64,000 bases of DNA from Perkinsus olseni (GCA_013115135.1 JABANP010000040.1:160694-224693); one strand, 5' to 3'; positions 11,360-23,474 are shown, counted from the first letter of the stretch. Program-made: numbers and translations. The notes: generated by a model from the letters alone, not told the origin.

Positions 11360-12392
11360 TCAAGCGCCTAGGGCTAAGTCAATCTTATCTGCAGATATAT
11401 CACAACTTGGATGATGATGACGGATCTCCAGCAGTACGAGATCCATATCAAGATCTCTCGGCCCAGGGCAGCGGCCAGCAAGGAACTCTTCTCTGGCCAG
11501 GCCTTCCCACTGGGCCGGTTTGCGTATCAGCACCTTCACGTCCAGCCCGTCCAAGAACTTAAGGAACTCCTTCCAAGTGGACTCAGTGCGGACAGCACTG
11601 CAGAGGTAACACACCGCGTCAGGTCTCATCCTTCTCACTGTTGCCATCAGGTCACCAACAATCGTCGGGTCGTAGGTGAGGTCCGCGCCAATGATGACAT
11701 CCGCGGCTTCCAAGGAGCCATCCCCGCCAAGGTCGCCCCACGCCAGCTGCGCAGTCTCCACGTTGTCACAAGCGTTTGCCTTCACGTTGGCCTCGAGCGC
11801 CTTCACCACCAAGGCATTGCCGTCCGTGAGTAGAACACTACGGGCAGCACAAAACTTGGCGGCAACCAGCCCGACAAGACCACTGCCAGAGCCGAGCTCG
11901 AGGACGTCTTTGCCTTCGACTACCGATTTGTTAGCGACTAACCAGCTGGCAAGGTACCGACCGGCTTCCCATTGTGACAGGCCGGTGGTGCCCTGCTCAA
12001 TGAAGCGACCCGAGACGTCATACCCCAGAGAGATGGAGGACTCGTTCACTTGATAGGTGATGAACCCTCGCTCACTCTCGGGGCTGGCCAGCTTCAAGGG
12101 CGTTCTCAGCGATAAATTCATACCACTCGTCGCGCACTTCATCGGTAGACCGTCCCAGCTCAGCCACCAGGCGCTTGACGAAGGCAACCGAGTACTTCAA
12201 CGGCGGTAGACAATCGAGGTCGGCGTGGATGGTCTGATCGATGAGCACCTCCTGAGCCTCCCAAGAAACATAAGGAACAAGTAGAGGGGTCCAGGGTATG
12301 GACGAGGGTGGGTAGAGAGAGAAGTAATAATGAGACAGAGAAAGGCAAGGTGCAACCTCTGTAGAGCAACTGCCCTGCCCGCCAGAGGTCAT
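11360..12392 (-). CDS. FAM86/EEF2KMT-type protein-lysine methyltransferase
   Basis: Seven-beta-strand SAM-dependent lysine methyltransferase of the METTL21/FAM86 group; in yeast and mammals FAM86 (EEF2KMT) methylates elongation factor 2. The N-terminal FAM86 segment is recognisable: CLPPLKYSVAFVKRLVAEL followed by WYEFIAENAL, matching the family's PPSVKYARCFLSELI...LYEAL. The catalytic part has motif I VLELGSGSGLVGLVAAKF, an acidic LTDGN end of strand 2, and motif post-II VIIGADLTYDPTIV, equivalent to the family DVVYDP. GTTGLSQWEAGRYLASW precedes motif I, as in FAM86. The N-terminal and catalytic segments are in different frames around 12,070-12,085 (after AGQPRE), so an undefined intron or a one-base indel lies there. 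An intron beginning GTTGCACC inside the first segment (about 12,250-12,360) is likely. The exact first ATG and the last residues are uncertain. Confidence 0.75.
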
Positions 12393-12504
12393 CGCTTATA
12401 AAGGAACTGAAGGGGAAATCAATCCGATTACGGACAGAATCGCCCTTTAAAAACTCAGCGTTGACATCTAGCAGGGCTATTGAAAAGTTATATTAAGATG
12501 GCAT

Positions 12505-14960
12505 TCATGCAGTCAAGGCATTGGGGTTGTTGGGAATAATATTATTGAAGCTTGAGGATTCCACCGCCACCACAACCCTGTCCCTCAAGGCTGTTAATTT
12601 CTCCACTGATATTGAATTGGTAATACACTCGACCAACTCAGCTAGCTTCTCCTTCACGCCAGACGATGATGATGGCCCGGAACTGAAACAAAGGCGAAAG
12701 CATCGCTAACACGTCCCCTGAAAGATGTCGGAACCCTCAATCAGTCGTCGCTGGGTGACGATGCTATGTTGGTATCGAGCCTAGCTCTTCTAGCCCGAGA
12801 CACCATAGAATCTCACGCCATAGCTAGACCCGTGCGGTACCTCTCAGTTGCAGCTGCTGCTCGTCGTGCCTCTATTAGTCTGCTGATACCATTGGTGACA
12901 TGCATGCGTATTCCCACAGCAAAAAGGTCGGATCGGATAGGAAACGGGAAGGGATGTCGTACCACTACGTTATCAAGAGCGTAGTCCTCATCCCCGATGC
13001 CCTCCCAATCCACGTAGTTGCCACCGAGCATCACCGCAACGCTAACGACTGCGTTCGCGCCCTTCCGAGCTCCAAAGCCTCGGGGGACGTCCACTTGGTG
13101 AAGTAAGGCAAGCTTTCCTCGATCAGTGCATACCACCAGACGAGCAGCTGCCCAGCCTTCCCTCATCCCTTAGCAATCTTGCAGACTCTTGCAATCTCCC
13201 AACGCGATCACCCATCTTCACAATACTCTGCATTACCTCCTCAGCAGTCGCCCCCGCCAACAACAAGGCCTTCCCTCTAGCCGCAATGGCGTCCCAAGCA
13301 CATCCGAATTTACCATTAGGAAGCGACACGTCACGTCGACTGGTGGACCCGTGCACGCGCACATCAGGATCGCCTTCCTCTAACACGATCGCCATCAAAC
13401 CCGACGCCGTCTCGAACTTCCTGGCGCCCCCAGTTGATCCGAGGGCAGCTCCCGGTACCTAAATTCCCGAGCGCACTGCGAAGATTGCTCAGCCTGAGAG
13501 CTCACCCTCGCAGCACAGCTGTCCAGTAGTCCCAGCATTTATTCCAGTTGCTGACTCGCCTCTGCGCAGACACTTTCTCCTCTAGCTCCTTCTTCTCCTT
13601 CACCACAGCGTCTCGCGACTCCATCAACTTTGCCAGCTAAGGCGGCAAGTCCACAGCAATGAGTTCTTTCCTGTCCGCTACATTCTTCATGTCCCTCTCT
13701 TCCTTTTCCTGCAGCTCAGTACACTTGCGGGATATATACCCATCAGCCACAGTCTTTAGGAGCAGTTCTGCGTAGTCGCCATCTTCACCTGACGCAACCA
13801 TAGAGCTCCCGTGAACCTGTTGGTTGAAAAGGCCCGCTGCTCCCAGCAGGGAGCGATGCCTTGCGATGGCGCCCATGTCCGAGGAATTCCAACTCGAGCT
13901 GATAGCCGCTGATAAGGCCAGGCTCAATCGTCGACTCGAAGGACCGGATGATTGGGTTGGAAGAGGTCATACTCCTCCAAAATAGCGGATTCTCAACCGT
14001 CTCGGAAATAGAATGAAAACGACGTGAAGTTCGTCTTAGCGAGAAGCGACTTCAACCAGGCCACAGTAACGGCTGGCCGAAACAAGCCCAGCCAGACATG
14101 AATCAACTTCGGTTAGTTCGAGTTAAGTAGAAGCGGTTGTCACTACACCGACACTATACGGTACTTGTGCAGGGGTGAGGCGCATCCCCAACCACCGTAC
14201 TACCTGCCGCCTCAATTGAACTATCGACGATCAGCCGACCATATTTCCGGACTATATCAGCAGCTCGAGCCTCCTGCTCAGCAAGAGATACCTAAAGTCT
14301 CGCATAAGCCACACGCTTCGCTCCGCTCGCTGGCGCTGTCACCCTAGCGTCTTGGAGGCTGCATTCCGCTCTGAGCTCTTCCCGCTTCCTATGTCCCATC
14401 GCGAGCTGCCCTTCCAACGCGAATCGATCAATAATTTCTTGCCAATATCGCAGCAGCTCCTCTCTAGCTTCGGACGGCCGCCATGCCATCGAGCCAGTGG
14501 GGGTCTTAGATTCGACAACAGCTGACTTGCACCTGTCGAGGCAGTCATTTGCCCGTGCAAATCTGCCCTCTCAGGATCAACCCGGGATCAAATACTACTA
14601 CGACGTATTACCCCGTGCCGCTCTAGGTGAGCAAGGGTGACGACTGCCCAGCACTACCTTTCCCTGAATATCTCCTCAACATCCTCGGACCACCCACCCA
14701 GGGACTCGACATCCGCGAGTATCCTCTCACGCGCTTGAAGGGCTACTCTCTTTCTCATCTGAAGTCCACTAAGCGGCTCCACGCCAACGCGCAAATAAAT
14801 CGGCTAACCTCAATCTCCTGCATTTTGGCAATTTCTATCTTCCTACGGACAGCCGCCGTTCGCCTCCTCAAATCGTTCCGCAAGACCGCGACCGCCAACT
14901 CTGACACTCCCGCGCCCTCCGACCCAATCCTGAGTGCGACGTTAGGACGACACACGCGAA
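12505..14960 (-). CDS. Multi-exon coiled-coil protein, unknown
   Basis: Several minus-strand segments link through short introns. About 14,950-14,800 encodes VRRKIEIAKMQEIE, joined by a 50-nt GTTAGC...TTCAG intron to MRKRVALQARERILADVES. Around 14,530-14,345 is REELLRYWQEIIDRF. At 13,930-13,680 is LQEKEERDMKN, joined by a 45-nt GTAGCGG...CTTAG intron to LAKLMESRDAVVKEKKELEE. About 13,430-13,150 has a compact segment with FETASGLMAIVLEEGDPD, and 13,100-12,815 has GGNYVDWEGIGDEDYALDN. The C-terminus, behind a TTTGTTTCAG acceptor, is KEKLAELVECITNSIS ending at the stop 12,507-12,505. It is heptad-rich with no catalytic domain I recognise. The order is clear, but whether all exons belong to one gene, and several junctions, are inferred. 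Confidence 0.45.
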
Positions 14961-15019
14961 GGCCACCTTTCTTGTAACAACAACAACCGCCGCCGCAACG
15001 CAGAGACCTTCACTCCCTC

Positions 15020-15900
15020 TCACTCCTCGATTGTTTTCTCCAGCAAGTCCGATACATCTTGGAGGTCATCAGTGCCGGCTTCATCAGCAGCGGTCTCGAC
15101 TACTTCGTAGAGAAGATTAACGACGCCTTCTCGACGACCGCGTATGGATCCACCGGCTCCTCCTGCTGCTGGGTCTCTTCTCCAACCCCATCACATAGTT
15201 CGGAAGCTTCGTCGTCATCCCGTCGAACCAGCTGAGTTCTAAATAACTCGGATAACACAACTTTACCATAACCTTGACCAGCCGCACCAACTAGACGCTA
15301 TCTCTCTTCAGGCCTCCGATATAGAACACTGTTCTTTCAATCAGCATCAGCCATTTTACTTCGATCACGCGCCCCCTATGTGTCAGCATCACTGCGTACC
15401 CTCTTCCGCTCACCAGAGTTATTATCATGTTCAGTTGCTTAGAAATTGCAGAGACCGAAGGATGAGTTCGCTCCTGTCGTGAGCCACGTTCCATCGAAGC
15501 CTACTCACTCTCGTAGAAATAAGAATGTCGACGATAAGTTCAGAGACGCAGTTCGCGATCAAGAGAACCATCCGGGCCGACTCACGGAGAGACGGCGAAC
15601 TCTTCTCCTTCTTCAATCGTGTCCTCAATCACCGGAACGTGCCACTCTTGAGTCTGTTCCGCGAGCGTCCCATCGTCTCCAGCTACGCCGATCGGTCTAC
15701 TGGTACGTCTTCGCGAACCCTGAATGACCGCAGATGCCATTTAGAGAGGGCTTCGCCACCCCGATGCTGACCTTGAAGCCGCATGCAGATTGGCGATAGG
15801 CCGCAGCCGACTGCTCCGTGTCGAAGTTCTCCTTACTGGTCTCGTCTATCTCACTGATTTCAAATCCACCAGCCATCTGTCGGGAGCCATTAGACTCCAT
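15020..15900 (-). CDS. Unknown acidic protein, multi-exon
   Basis: Minus-strand coding-like segments end at a stop at 15,022-15,020 with the acidic tail AADEAGTDDLQDVSDLLEKT. Upstream segments are GQGYGKVVLSELFRTQLVRR followed by DDDEASELCDGVGEETQQQ, and near 15,660 EWHVPVIEDTIEEGEEFAVSP directly before a GTGAGT donor. A further segment at 15,900-15,700 (FEISEIDETSKENFDTEQ) may be the 5' part. Junctions between segments are only partly resolved. Composition is acidic and probably disordered, and no known family is evident. The gene lies between the coiled-coil gene and tRNA-Thr(AGU). Confidence 0.35.
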
Positions 15901-16120
15901 AAACTCCGATGGATCAGCGTCCGAGTAACCTGTGCAAGCCTACACACAACTCCGCGGAGTCCCACAAGCCCACTGCTATGTCGGAGTATGCGCTTAAGCT
16001 CGGTATGTGATACGATGGACTTCTTTCCCGTTCCCTTCCTAGCACTCTTAATGCTCGTACCAACATCACTGTATAGCATACCATCCTGGGAAGCGGAAGA
16101 CGGGCTGAAAAGGAGAACAA

Positions 16121-16192
16121 GCCTTCTGCCGGAGTTGAACCGACGACCTCCCGCTTACTAAGCGGGTGCTCTACCAACTAAGCTAAGAAGGC
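16121..16192 (-). tRNA. tRNA-Thr (anticodon AGU)
   Basis: Minus-strand cloverleaf with a perfect 7-bp acceptor stem GCCTTCT/AGAAGGC, D arm GCTT...GAGC, anticodon stem CCCGC/GCGGG with loop TTAGTAA (anticodon AGT), and T stem GTCGG/CCGGC with loop TTCAACT. It is 72 nt with no intron. With the UGU gene at 9.3 kb it is the second threonine tRNA on the same strand in this window. Confidence 0.93.
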
Positions 16193-16312
16193 TGACGAGT
16201 ACTAATTCGTGAGGGCAGGCGTCAGCCGAGCACTCATCTGAATCCAATGATCAGACTTACATTATGTTCGAAAGTGTTTCTCGTCTGTGCGTCTGTGGCG
16301 TTTCGTAACCTC

Positions 16313-17960
16313 CTAAACCGTATGACCTGAACATAGAAATTCAACGAAGCCCACACCAATAGCGGTTCTCTCAGGCGCTCTCATCCCGCAGTCACCCGCC
16401 CTACTCAGACACTCCACTCGGCGAGAAGTCAACAGCTCCAGCATTGAGAACAGGCGATAGCTGCTGGGTCGATGATCCGACCGATTGCCGCACTCCCGTG
16501 CCTCCACGCGGACTCTGCCAAGTGTCCTGCCACAGAAGTCAGCAAATGGATCAGAGAAGGTCAACCATACTTCGTCCTCTTGACTCGTCATATCCGTATC
16601 CATCTCAATACCATTAACGGCGTCTCCAACAGCCTCAGCGGTTTCCGGAGATCCTTGCATGTCGACATCACTCTGAGCATCGCTCCACTCGCCTTCAGGC
16701 TCCTCGCCTTGGACTTGTGTTAGCTGCTGCGTCGTGGGCGAGGGCACTGGGAACGAAGCTAGAGGACGTGTATCCTTAGCACCTGATAGCACGGTATCTC
16801 GCGGGTCTCCCAGAGTAACTGAAGACAGCCTTACCGCCGCGGTTCTTCCCCCGTGATTCGAGCATTCCCATAGGTTGAGTGGTCGTGGCTCCCTGCGTCA
16901 GGTCTCCGAGCTCGCTCAACAGCCTCGAGTCGTCCGAGTCAATCAGAGGAGACCCGCCATCCCGACTTGCCGAGCGGGGGCATCGGCGTCTTCTGCCTTC
17001 TCGCCAGAGCCGAAGACGGAGGCTTAGAGCTGAGAGTAGGCACACACTCAAGGAAAACACCCTTCATGCACTTTCTAAGTCGACTGCAACCCATCACGAC
17101 TCAGGACCCGACTACTACGACTCACTCTCTCTTCGGATCCGGCGAGGCAATATCTTCCTCCACGTCTGTAGGTGGCACCTCCACCGACGGCTCGGGCTGT
17201 GACCTATTGGTGACGACCTCCTTCACAGGTCGGCTCTCAGCTTGCCCCTGGCAGAGTGACAGGCTACAGAGCGGCAGAGGCTATCCCACCATCACTTGAG
17301 TTGGGAACTCCAACGGTACTGTCCCAAGAAAGTCATCCCTGCTGCTATCGCTCCTACCGGTTAGACTCGTGCGTCGTATCCACCTACACCAACAAGAATC
17401 CTGATCGACCCCGACGACGAGCCTAGTACTACGACTGCGTACTTCAGCGGAGTAGTATGGTTGCCTCCAAGACCAGTCTTGTTCGGCGTGCCAACCGTCG
17501 AGGATGGTGACGCATCGCCACCAAGGCCAGCAGCAGGTCTGCCCTCAGGCAACCTCTCCGCTCCTGAGACCCCAGGTGGTGTGGCGGCACCCGGCAGCTC
17601 AATCCTCACCATGGTCCGACGTGAAGGTGTTGGAGTCCATAGGAGACAACGGCTCCTCCACAGACACCATCAAGGATGATGGCTCGACAGGCTCCCTACT
17701 ACTGCTCTCTCCCGATCTAGGGCTGCTGCCCTCCTTCCGACCAGTCATCCTCTTCCCACCACCACCATTCGATGAATCCGACGGACTGGAAATTAGGAGT
17801 ATACGAAGGAGTGGTATGAGTATGTACGCATTCACAAATGCCAACCTTCCCTCCTCTATCACCTCTCCTCTCCCTTCCTATAATGCCGAGTCCGTCTAGT
17901 ACTGAAGCCCACAGACTTCGTCGATCGGCCACCTTCCGTGTCAGCTCGTCGAAGCGATGA
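16313..17960 (-). CDS. Unknown low-complexity acidic/Ser-rich protein
   Basis: Minus-strand segments look coding but in shifting frames, as expected for a gene with several short introns. About 17,960-17,830 encodes RFDELTRKVADRRSLWASVL; 17,780-17,600 is Gly/Ser-rich with SSREPVEPSSLMVSVEEP; 17,060-16,780 has a Ser/Asp-rich stretch (SPLIDSDDSRLLSELGDLTQ); and 16,790-16,313 has EEPEGEWSDAQSDVDMQGSP, then WLTFSDPFADFCGRTLGRV. No domain is recognisable. The start and most splice sites are not fixed, and two genes cannot be excluded. Confidence 0.3.
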
Positions 17961-18193
17961 CTTCTGCTTCATCATGCAACCACCAACAACACTATTGGAC
18001 CGGTCCCTTCCACTTCACCTCAATTACAACACAACTTCGCTCCGCTAAAAATATTAAACTGAATCATACAAAGGTTCACACTATCAATTTTCCGACGTTC
18101 AGAACAGTCTCGTGTAAAAATCGACTGGGCTTCCGGACGATCGCCTCGGGCCCGATACAACCTTTCGGTAGGCAATCCAGCACCACCGTACCG

Positions 18194-20458
18194 TCACTCG
18201 ATCGTGTACCCATCCTCCAGTTCTATCGGCGTCAGTGCCCGGCGACCCAATTCTGAGGCGCCAGGCGGCGAGTTGGCGCCCATCATGTCATCAGAGTCGC
18301 TACGACTACTGTGGCGCTCAACACCGCTATACCGCATACTCTGCGGACCACTTCTCGTGAAGAACGGCAGGAGCACTCCGCGGTTCAACGTCATCACGAG
18401 GCGCTTCATCCCTCCGCAGTAGCCGGTGGTGACACTACTATTCTCCGACGCTTCCTCGCATGGTGCCATCTCCGAGCCCAGTAGCCAATCCAAAACGTAA
18501 CTGGCCGAGCAGCCCCAGCACCAATACCGTAAAAAGCGCTATTATAGTCGAGACCGAGAGTATCTCATGGCCGTGCAAAGGGAAGTCATGCCTGGCTCGG
18601 ATGGCCAAGGCGAGAGCCATCGCTCCACGCAGACCGCAGAAGGACAGGACTGAAGTGTAGGAAGCCGGCAGCTTACTCCGCGTCCGGCACAGATTCGCCA
18701 TCGACACCGTAGTGTTGACGGACAGTACCCGGGCTCCAAAGGTAGCCAGGGCTGCTACTATGTAGGTCGATATGGACGTCCGTGCCAAGGACTTGTCGAA
18801 GGAGAAGGGGGCAAGGCCGAGGAAAACGAAGATGACAGCTTCCGCTAACACCGCAAACAGCTCGAAGATGGATTCAGCGAGGTTCCTCGCTTCTGGACTT
18901 AGGTTCAACCTGATCGAAAAAAGACGGGGTGACATATTTGAGTGATGCTGCTGACGATAAGTAGACAAAGCCAATCAGACGCCACCGTTAAAGACTCAAA
19001 CGGCCATATGTCATCGCTGACAGCCGAACCAAGAAGCAGCAGCGAGCGAGGAGATGAGACGACCGACGACATGAAGCTCCCCTGTGCCTACCATGTATAT
19101 TTCCTCATGAAAATACCGCAGAAGAGTATGGCGCAAATGCCGGACAGCTGCAGTCCCTCAGCTAGGAGATAGCTCATCCACACGAACAGGACAAGTACGC
19201 TGACCTCCAACACTACACTGTAACCATATCCTGCCGACCTCTCTTGGTCACCTCTTTCGTATCTTGCATGCTCGACCTCTTCAGAAGCTAACCTTCGACT
19301 TGCCAGCTCATAGCCGCCATTATTACCACCATTATCTCTCGGGAAGAATTTATAGACCAGAGAGGACACGAAGGCAAAGGCCGTCCCCAACAGGCACGAG
19401 CAGGCGAAGACGTAAATGAACGTCTGCAGCGCATGAACCAACGACCGGTCCTCCCATCGTATAAGGGACCGGTAGAGGACCAAACAGATCGCATCGTTCA
19501 GCAGACTCTCACCAGCGATTAGTCCCGAGAGTAGGGGGCCAGCCGTCGAGAGCGACTTCAAAACCGAGAGCACGGCCACTGGGTCTGTCGCTGAGATGAC
19601 TGTAGCGAAGCCCATGGCCTCGTGGATGGTCCAAGGGGAACAGAGCTCGAGTTGGCCTGCGAGGAAAACTGCCCCTGCGATGAACATGAAGCTGCAGAGG
19701 GTGGCCCACACCGCCAGCCATACTATAGTACCGAAATTTTTAAAAAGAGTCTTCGTGTCGATACAAAAGCCACCTTGGAAAATTATAGGGGGCAACAAGA
19801 CAAAAAAGAAGACTTCCTCGTTAAGCTCGAGTACTTTCTCAAGCATCGTCTCAGCTCGGAGGCTGTAGAGGAGCAACCCGCACAGCAGACCCAGCGTCGT
19901 GGCCAGGCCGGATTCACCGAGCCAGCGTACTCTAGCCCACTTCAAGAATTGGCCTCCTAGTAGGGATAGACCCAACAGCACGGCCAGAAAGAAGAAGCCA
20001 TTGGCAAGGTAGACGTCCCTCTTTCCCACTGGTATTGCCGACGCGGTCGGGACCACCACCGGAACCTCTACAGTCGTCGTTGAAGTGGTGTTAATCGTCG
20101 CGTTGCCGGGCACTATGACCGGAGGAGCGGTCGTGGCTACTAGTTGCGTTGTGCCGACGTCCACGGGCAGCAGCACAGTTGTCACATTACTAGCAACAGG
20201 CACTCGTATGGTATCCCAAGCAACGTCACTAGGACTCGGCCGACCCGGACCAGTTGTATTTACGGCAGCCCCCGCAGCTGGGAACCAAGTCGTGGCTGCT
20301 GGCCCTTTGGGTAGACCTGTGTTACTGGTAACATTGAAGGTAGGCCGCAGTCCAGTCGGCTGCTGCTGCTGCTGCTGCTGTTGTGGAGCGGCCTGATTGC
20401 CCTCCGTCAGCGGACTGCTCAGAGGTGCTTCTACCAACGCAGCTGTCTGCACCGACAT
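18194..20458 (-). CDS. Sodium/proton exchanger (CPA1/NHE family), unit A
   Basis: Membrane Na+/H+ antiporter. Exon 1 runs from an ATG at 20,458 (or from an upstream exon via a CGCAG acceptor at about 20,475) to 19,092. A 182-nt intron (19,091-18,910) restores the codon for W and joins to LNLSPEARNLAES from 18,909. The N-terminus carries a hydrophobic leader, a polyglutamine tract, and a Thr/Val-rich segment with NNT/NST-type glycosylation sites. Family motifs are FFFVLLPPIIFQGGF (amiloride-site helix), ATDPVAVLSVLKSL, GESLLNDAICLVLYRS and the late GLRGAMALAL. About 10-12 membrane helices are visible. The C-terminal exon is uncertain: the frame of exon 2 stops at 18,438, but a frame below it (18,493-18,194), with MKRLVMTLNRGVLLPFFTR, resembles NHE tails and is probably joined by a short intron. 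This is the intact copy; the copy at 29-30.5 kb is broken. Confidence 0.85.
20361..20385. repeat. CAG/CTG microsatellite (polyGln), unit A
   Basis: An uninterrupted run of CTG triplets (plus-strand view) encodes the glutamine tract of the exchanger. The matching tract in the duplicate (30,410-30,428) is shorter and is followed by different codons, so the repeat length has changed since duplication. Confidence 0.85.
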
Positions 20459-20662
20459 GAAAGCAACGGCAACTGCGAAGCTCAACGGGTGTCAGGCTCA
20501 GATGGGCCTGGTGAAGATGTATCGAACAAAACAACAATCAGGCTCAAACTCGACACGACGACCGCCGGTCATGAAACAAAGAAAACGAGCGGCGCGCGCC
20601 ACGAAATACTCATACTAATTATTAACACTCTTCATAGTCGATCGCAATTCTATGCTAATCAA

Positions 20663-22198
20663 CTATGGTCGAACACACTCAGCACTCGTGCTTCCGTCCG
20701 CTCTGCTCCCCCTCCCCTCCGCCCGGCCAGTGACCCCCACTTTCCCATACACTACCTTCCAGAAGGACACCAAGAGCCCTTTTAGTGGCCTGTTCCACCG
20801 CTGCTGTGCCGGATGCTCCGCTTGAGTCAGTATTTCCTTCAGCCACTTACTCTGCCACTTCTTCGGCTCGAAGATCATAAAGCTACCATCAGCACCCACT
20901 GACGGTACCACCTCAATTTCCTCAATGATATCTCTGAGAGGACGCCTAGGCCGCCACCATGACTCCATCAGGAGCACCGTATCACATCCATCAACGTCCA
21001 GGGCCTCCAGAGCAGTGAAACAGTCGGTACCATAACGATCAGAGTTAAAGCACCTCCGAGATACACGACCTTCTGGCAGGGTGAGGTCCCCAGCGCCCGG
21101 CTCACTCGGTCGCGAGCTCTCCTCTCTATACCTGTGCGGATGTCTAAGCCAACCTGTTATTTCCTTCCTCTCAGGCCAATACCGTACCACTCCTTCCCCT
21201 AATCCCTCCTCTGGACGCCTACGTGGCACCAACAGGAGGCGATCATACTCCGGCCCATACCACTCTAGATCCCTTCTGAGCTTCTCAATCGCTCTCTCCC
21301 TCTCCGACGAGTAGAAACACACAAACACACACTTCCCCACACTAGTCGTCCAACGACGCCCGCTCAGCTCCTTCGGTTACACCAGCAGCCCATTCGGTCT
21401 GTGACACCTCGGGCACGCGACCACCGAGAATCCACCATTGTCCATATCGAAGAGCGTGGCCTTGATTCGCGCCCTCACCTCCAGACACGTCACCTTACAC
21501 TTGCTCGTTACATTCCAATTATAGTCCCAACCCAGCACGCAGAAGATCCCCGCGCCCTCCACGACCCTCATTCCATTACCCATACACATGACCGCCTCCC
21601 TCGGTCGCAGAGGGATGTCGAAGATACGACCCGAGGAGTGATCGCACTCGACTCTCGTACAGGCCTTTGTAGCTATGAAAATGATAATCTCGCCCGGGTT
21701 CCTGACCAACCTGCCACCACTAAGGAGATATCCACATTTGCCAATAACAAGCTGATCTGTGTCGATGTCCCTGTCAACGACCGAAGCAGCTCCGCTCCGC
21801 CAAAACCATCGGACCAAATTCCGATGGAGCGGATTGCACAGTGGGGCGGCGATGAGCACCTTCTTATCCTCAGACACCATCTTGAAACTCATCGGGTTAT
21901 CCACACACCAGCACTCCTGCTCGATATCGCCCCGCTCAAGTCGTGGCATAACGTGACCACCAAGCCGCCACAGCGCATCGAACTTCGCTCCGCTAGAATT
22001 TACGGAAGCACAGAGATCGTAAGCCGCCAGATTGTGTCGTATTGACGAGGACTCACCCCAATCGACAGGGACAGCTGCCTCAAGATCTTCCACTAGCCTC
22101 GTCAACTCCTTACTGTAACAAGAGGGAGCGGCTTCGACATACGAGACGAAGTGCTCCAGCGACGAGGAAGTCGGGAGTGATGACAAGGCTACTGACAT
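20663..22198 (-). pseudogene. X (unit A): unknown two-part protein with one in-frame stop
   Basis: An intron-free reading frame of about 510 codons from the ATG at 22,198 is interrupted only by a TAA at 21,379-21,377; the same codon is GAA in the duplicate. The N-terminal half has a conserved ECWCVDNPMSFK segment and an all-beta-looking region ending in CPRCHRPNGL, a possible single zinc knuckle. The C-terminal half (RVSRRCFNSDRY, LEALDVDGCDTVLLMES, GSFMIFEPKKWQSKWLKEIL) is laid out like a GT-A/GT8 (glycogenin-type) glycosyltransferase, but the DxD metal site is not seen. The paralog Y has the same two-part plan. Either a single nonsense mutation or translation as a truncated protein is possible. 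It is divergent from everything I know, so the function is unknown. Confidence 0.6.
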
Positions 22199-22299
22199 CT
22201 CGGGAAACCGCAGAGCTGGAGGGAGCAATTCTTATTCACACACCACCCAGTCACAAGAGGCAAACCCGGCCTAATCGCGCGCGTAATGAGGTACCATTG

Positions 22300-22617
22300 A
22301 CATCCTCTATCACTTGCAGGCCAATTCTGCCGGCAATAATTATGTTACACCTCCCGCACAGACAACAGAACGCCCCTGCGGCCAAATCACAGGCACGCTC
22401 CCCAAGGGTCTCCCGATTGTCAGCGTGGACTGCTGCTCAGCAGCTATCGAGGGTTCCACCAAAGCAACGCTTTTAGCTGCCCCCACCCTGGAGCCGTTTC
22501 AGAACATCACATTGAGAGAACACAACACCTCAACTAAGATCGTGTCCGGAGAGAAAACCAAACACACCATAAAAAAGATCGGGGCTATCAAACGCCACGG
22601 GAAATTCGAGGTAAAAT
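22300..22617. other. Duplicated intergenic block 3' of GST1
   Basis: About 300 bp between X and GST1 recur in unit B (about 32,350-32,690), with a partial copy after GST2 (about 23,930-24,120). The plus strand is open across much of it, but no domain is seen. I read it as the conserved 3' flank of the GST genes, carried along by duplication. Confidence 0.55.
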
Positions 22618-23474
22618 TTACCAGCCAAGGCCAGCAGCAACTTCCTTATGATACTGCTTAGCCGAAGCATCGTCGACCGTTGAAGGCATACGGTGAGAGG
22701 ACTGAGAGGAAGAGGGGATAGCGGATTGGCAGAGTGGGGAAGGGCCATGATCTAGAGGGAAGGGTTACCTTGAGGAACTTCGCGATGTTGGGCACTTGGA
22801 GCATAGTCTTCCTCCAAGCAGCCAACTTAGGCTGCTGGCCCAAGACCTTATCCTCGCCTAAGACCTCAATGGCCTCCTCAACCACTCGTGGAGCGCATGA
22901 ATCAGCGATGGTCGGCTTCGTCGTGCCTGAGCAAGGTCCATGAAATCTCCACAGTGTGGAGTCCACACAGGCTTGCCCAGCGCCTCAGCAATGACGCTAT
23001 GCCGCTCACCTGCTATGAGGTTGCCGTCATCCATCTGGGCCTCCCAGGCCTTTTATCCATCTCATACACTTAACTCCCTCAGTTGAAGCAGCTTCCTCAA
23101 AGCTCTGTCCAGTCTTGAACCTCATTGCGACATCGAGCAGCTGAAACGCGGCGATGAGACGAGCGAAACAAGAGTGCGATGTAGCGAATGATGGCGCCAG
23201 TCTGGACCAGACGGTCTCTCTCGGGGGTCTCCAACATCGGCAACTGACCGTACCTGGGAAGAGCGAATCACAAAATCCTCTGGTACATCCGAAGACGAAC
23301 AAGATTGCGAAATACGCAGCTGGAAGCCTACCTGAGTTTTGGCATCAGGTCCAGCATATCCTTGCGCGTGCGGATGAACTCTTCCTGGTAGTCAACGCCA
23401 GCCAGGCCCAATGCAAAGCGCACCCTTTCGCCACGGCCCCGACCGTTGAAGTAATGGAGCTTGTACATAGACAT
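22618..23474 (-). pseudogene. GST1: glutathione S-transferase pseudogene
   Basis: Its layout follows GST4 (five exons). Exon 1 (23,474-23,332) is intact, starting MSMYKLHYFNGRGRGERVRF, with the Tyr and the thioredoxin-like start of a sigma/mu-like GST. Exon 2 starts at 23,253 (YGQLPMLETPE, the cis-Pro loop, then VQTGAIIRYIA) but loses its 3' half and splice donor: it runs straight into the tail of intron 2 at about 23,180. Exon 3 has a one-base insertion (WIKGLGG instead of WIKAWEAQ). Exon 4 (KPTIADSCAPRVVEEAIEVL...) and exon 5 (VDDASAKQYHKEVAAGLGW, stop at 22,618) remain open. Two independent lesions make it a probable pseudogene. Confidence 0.75.
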
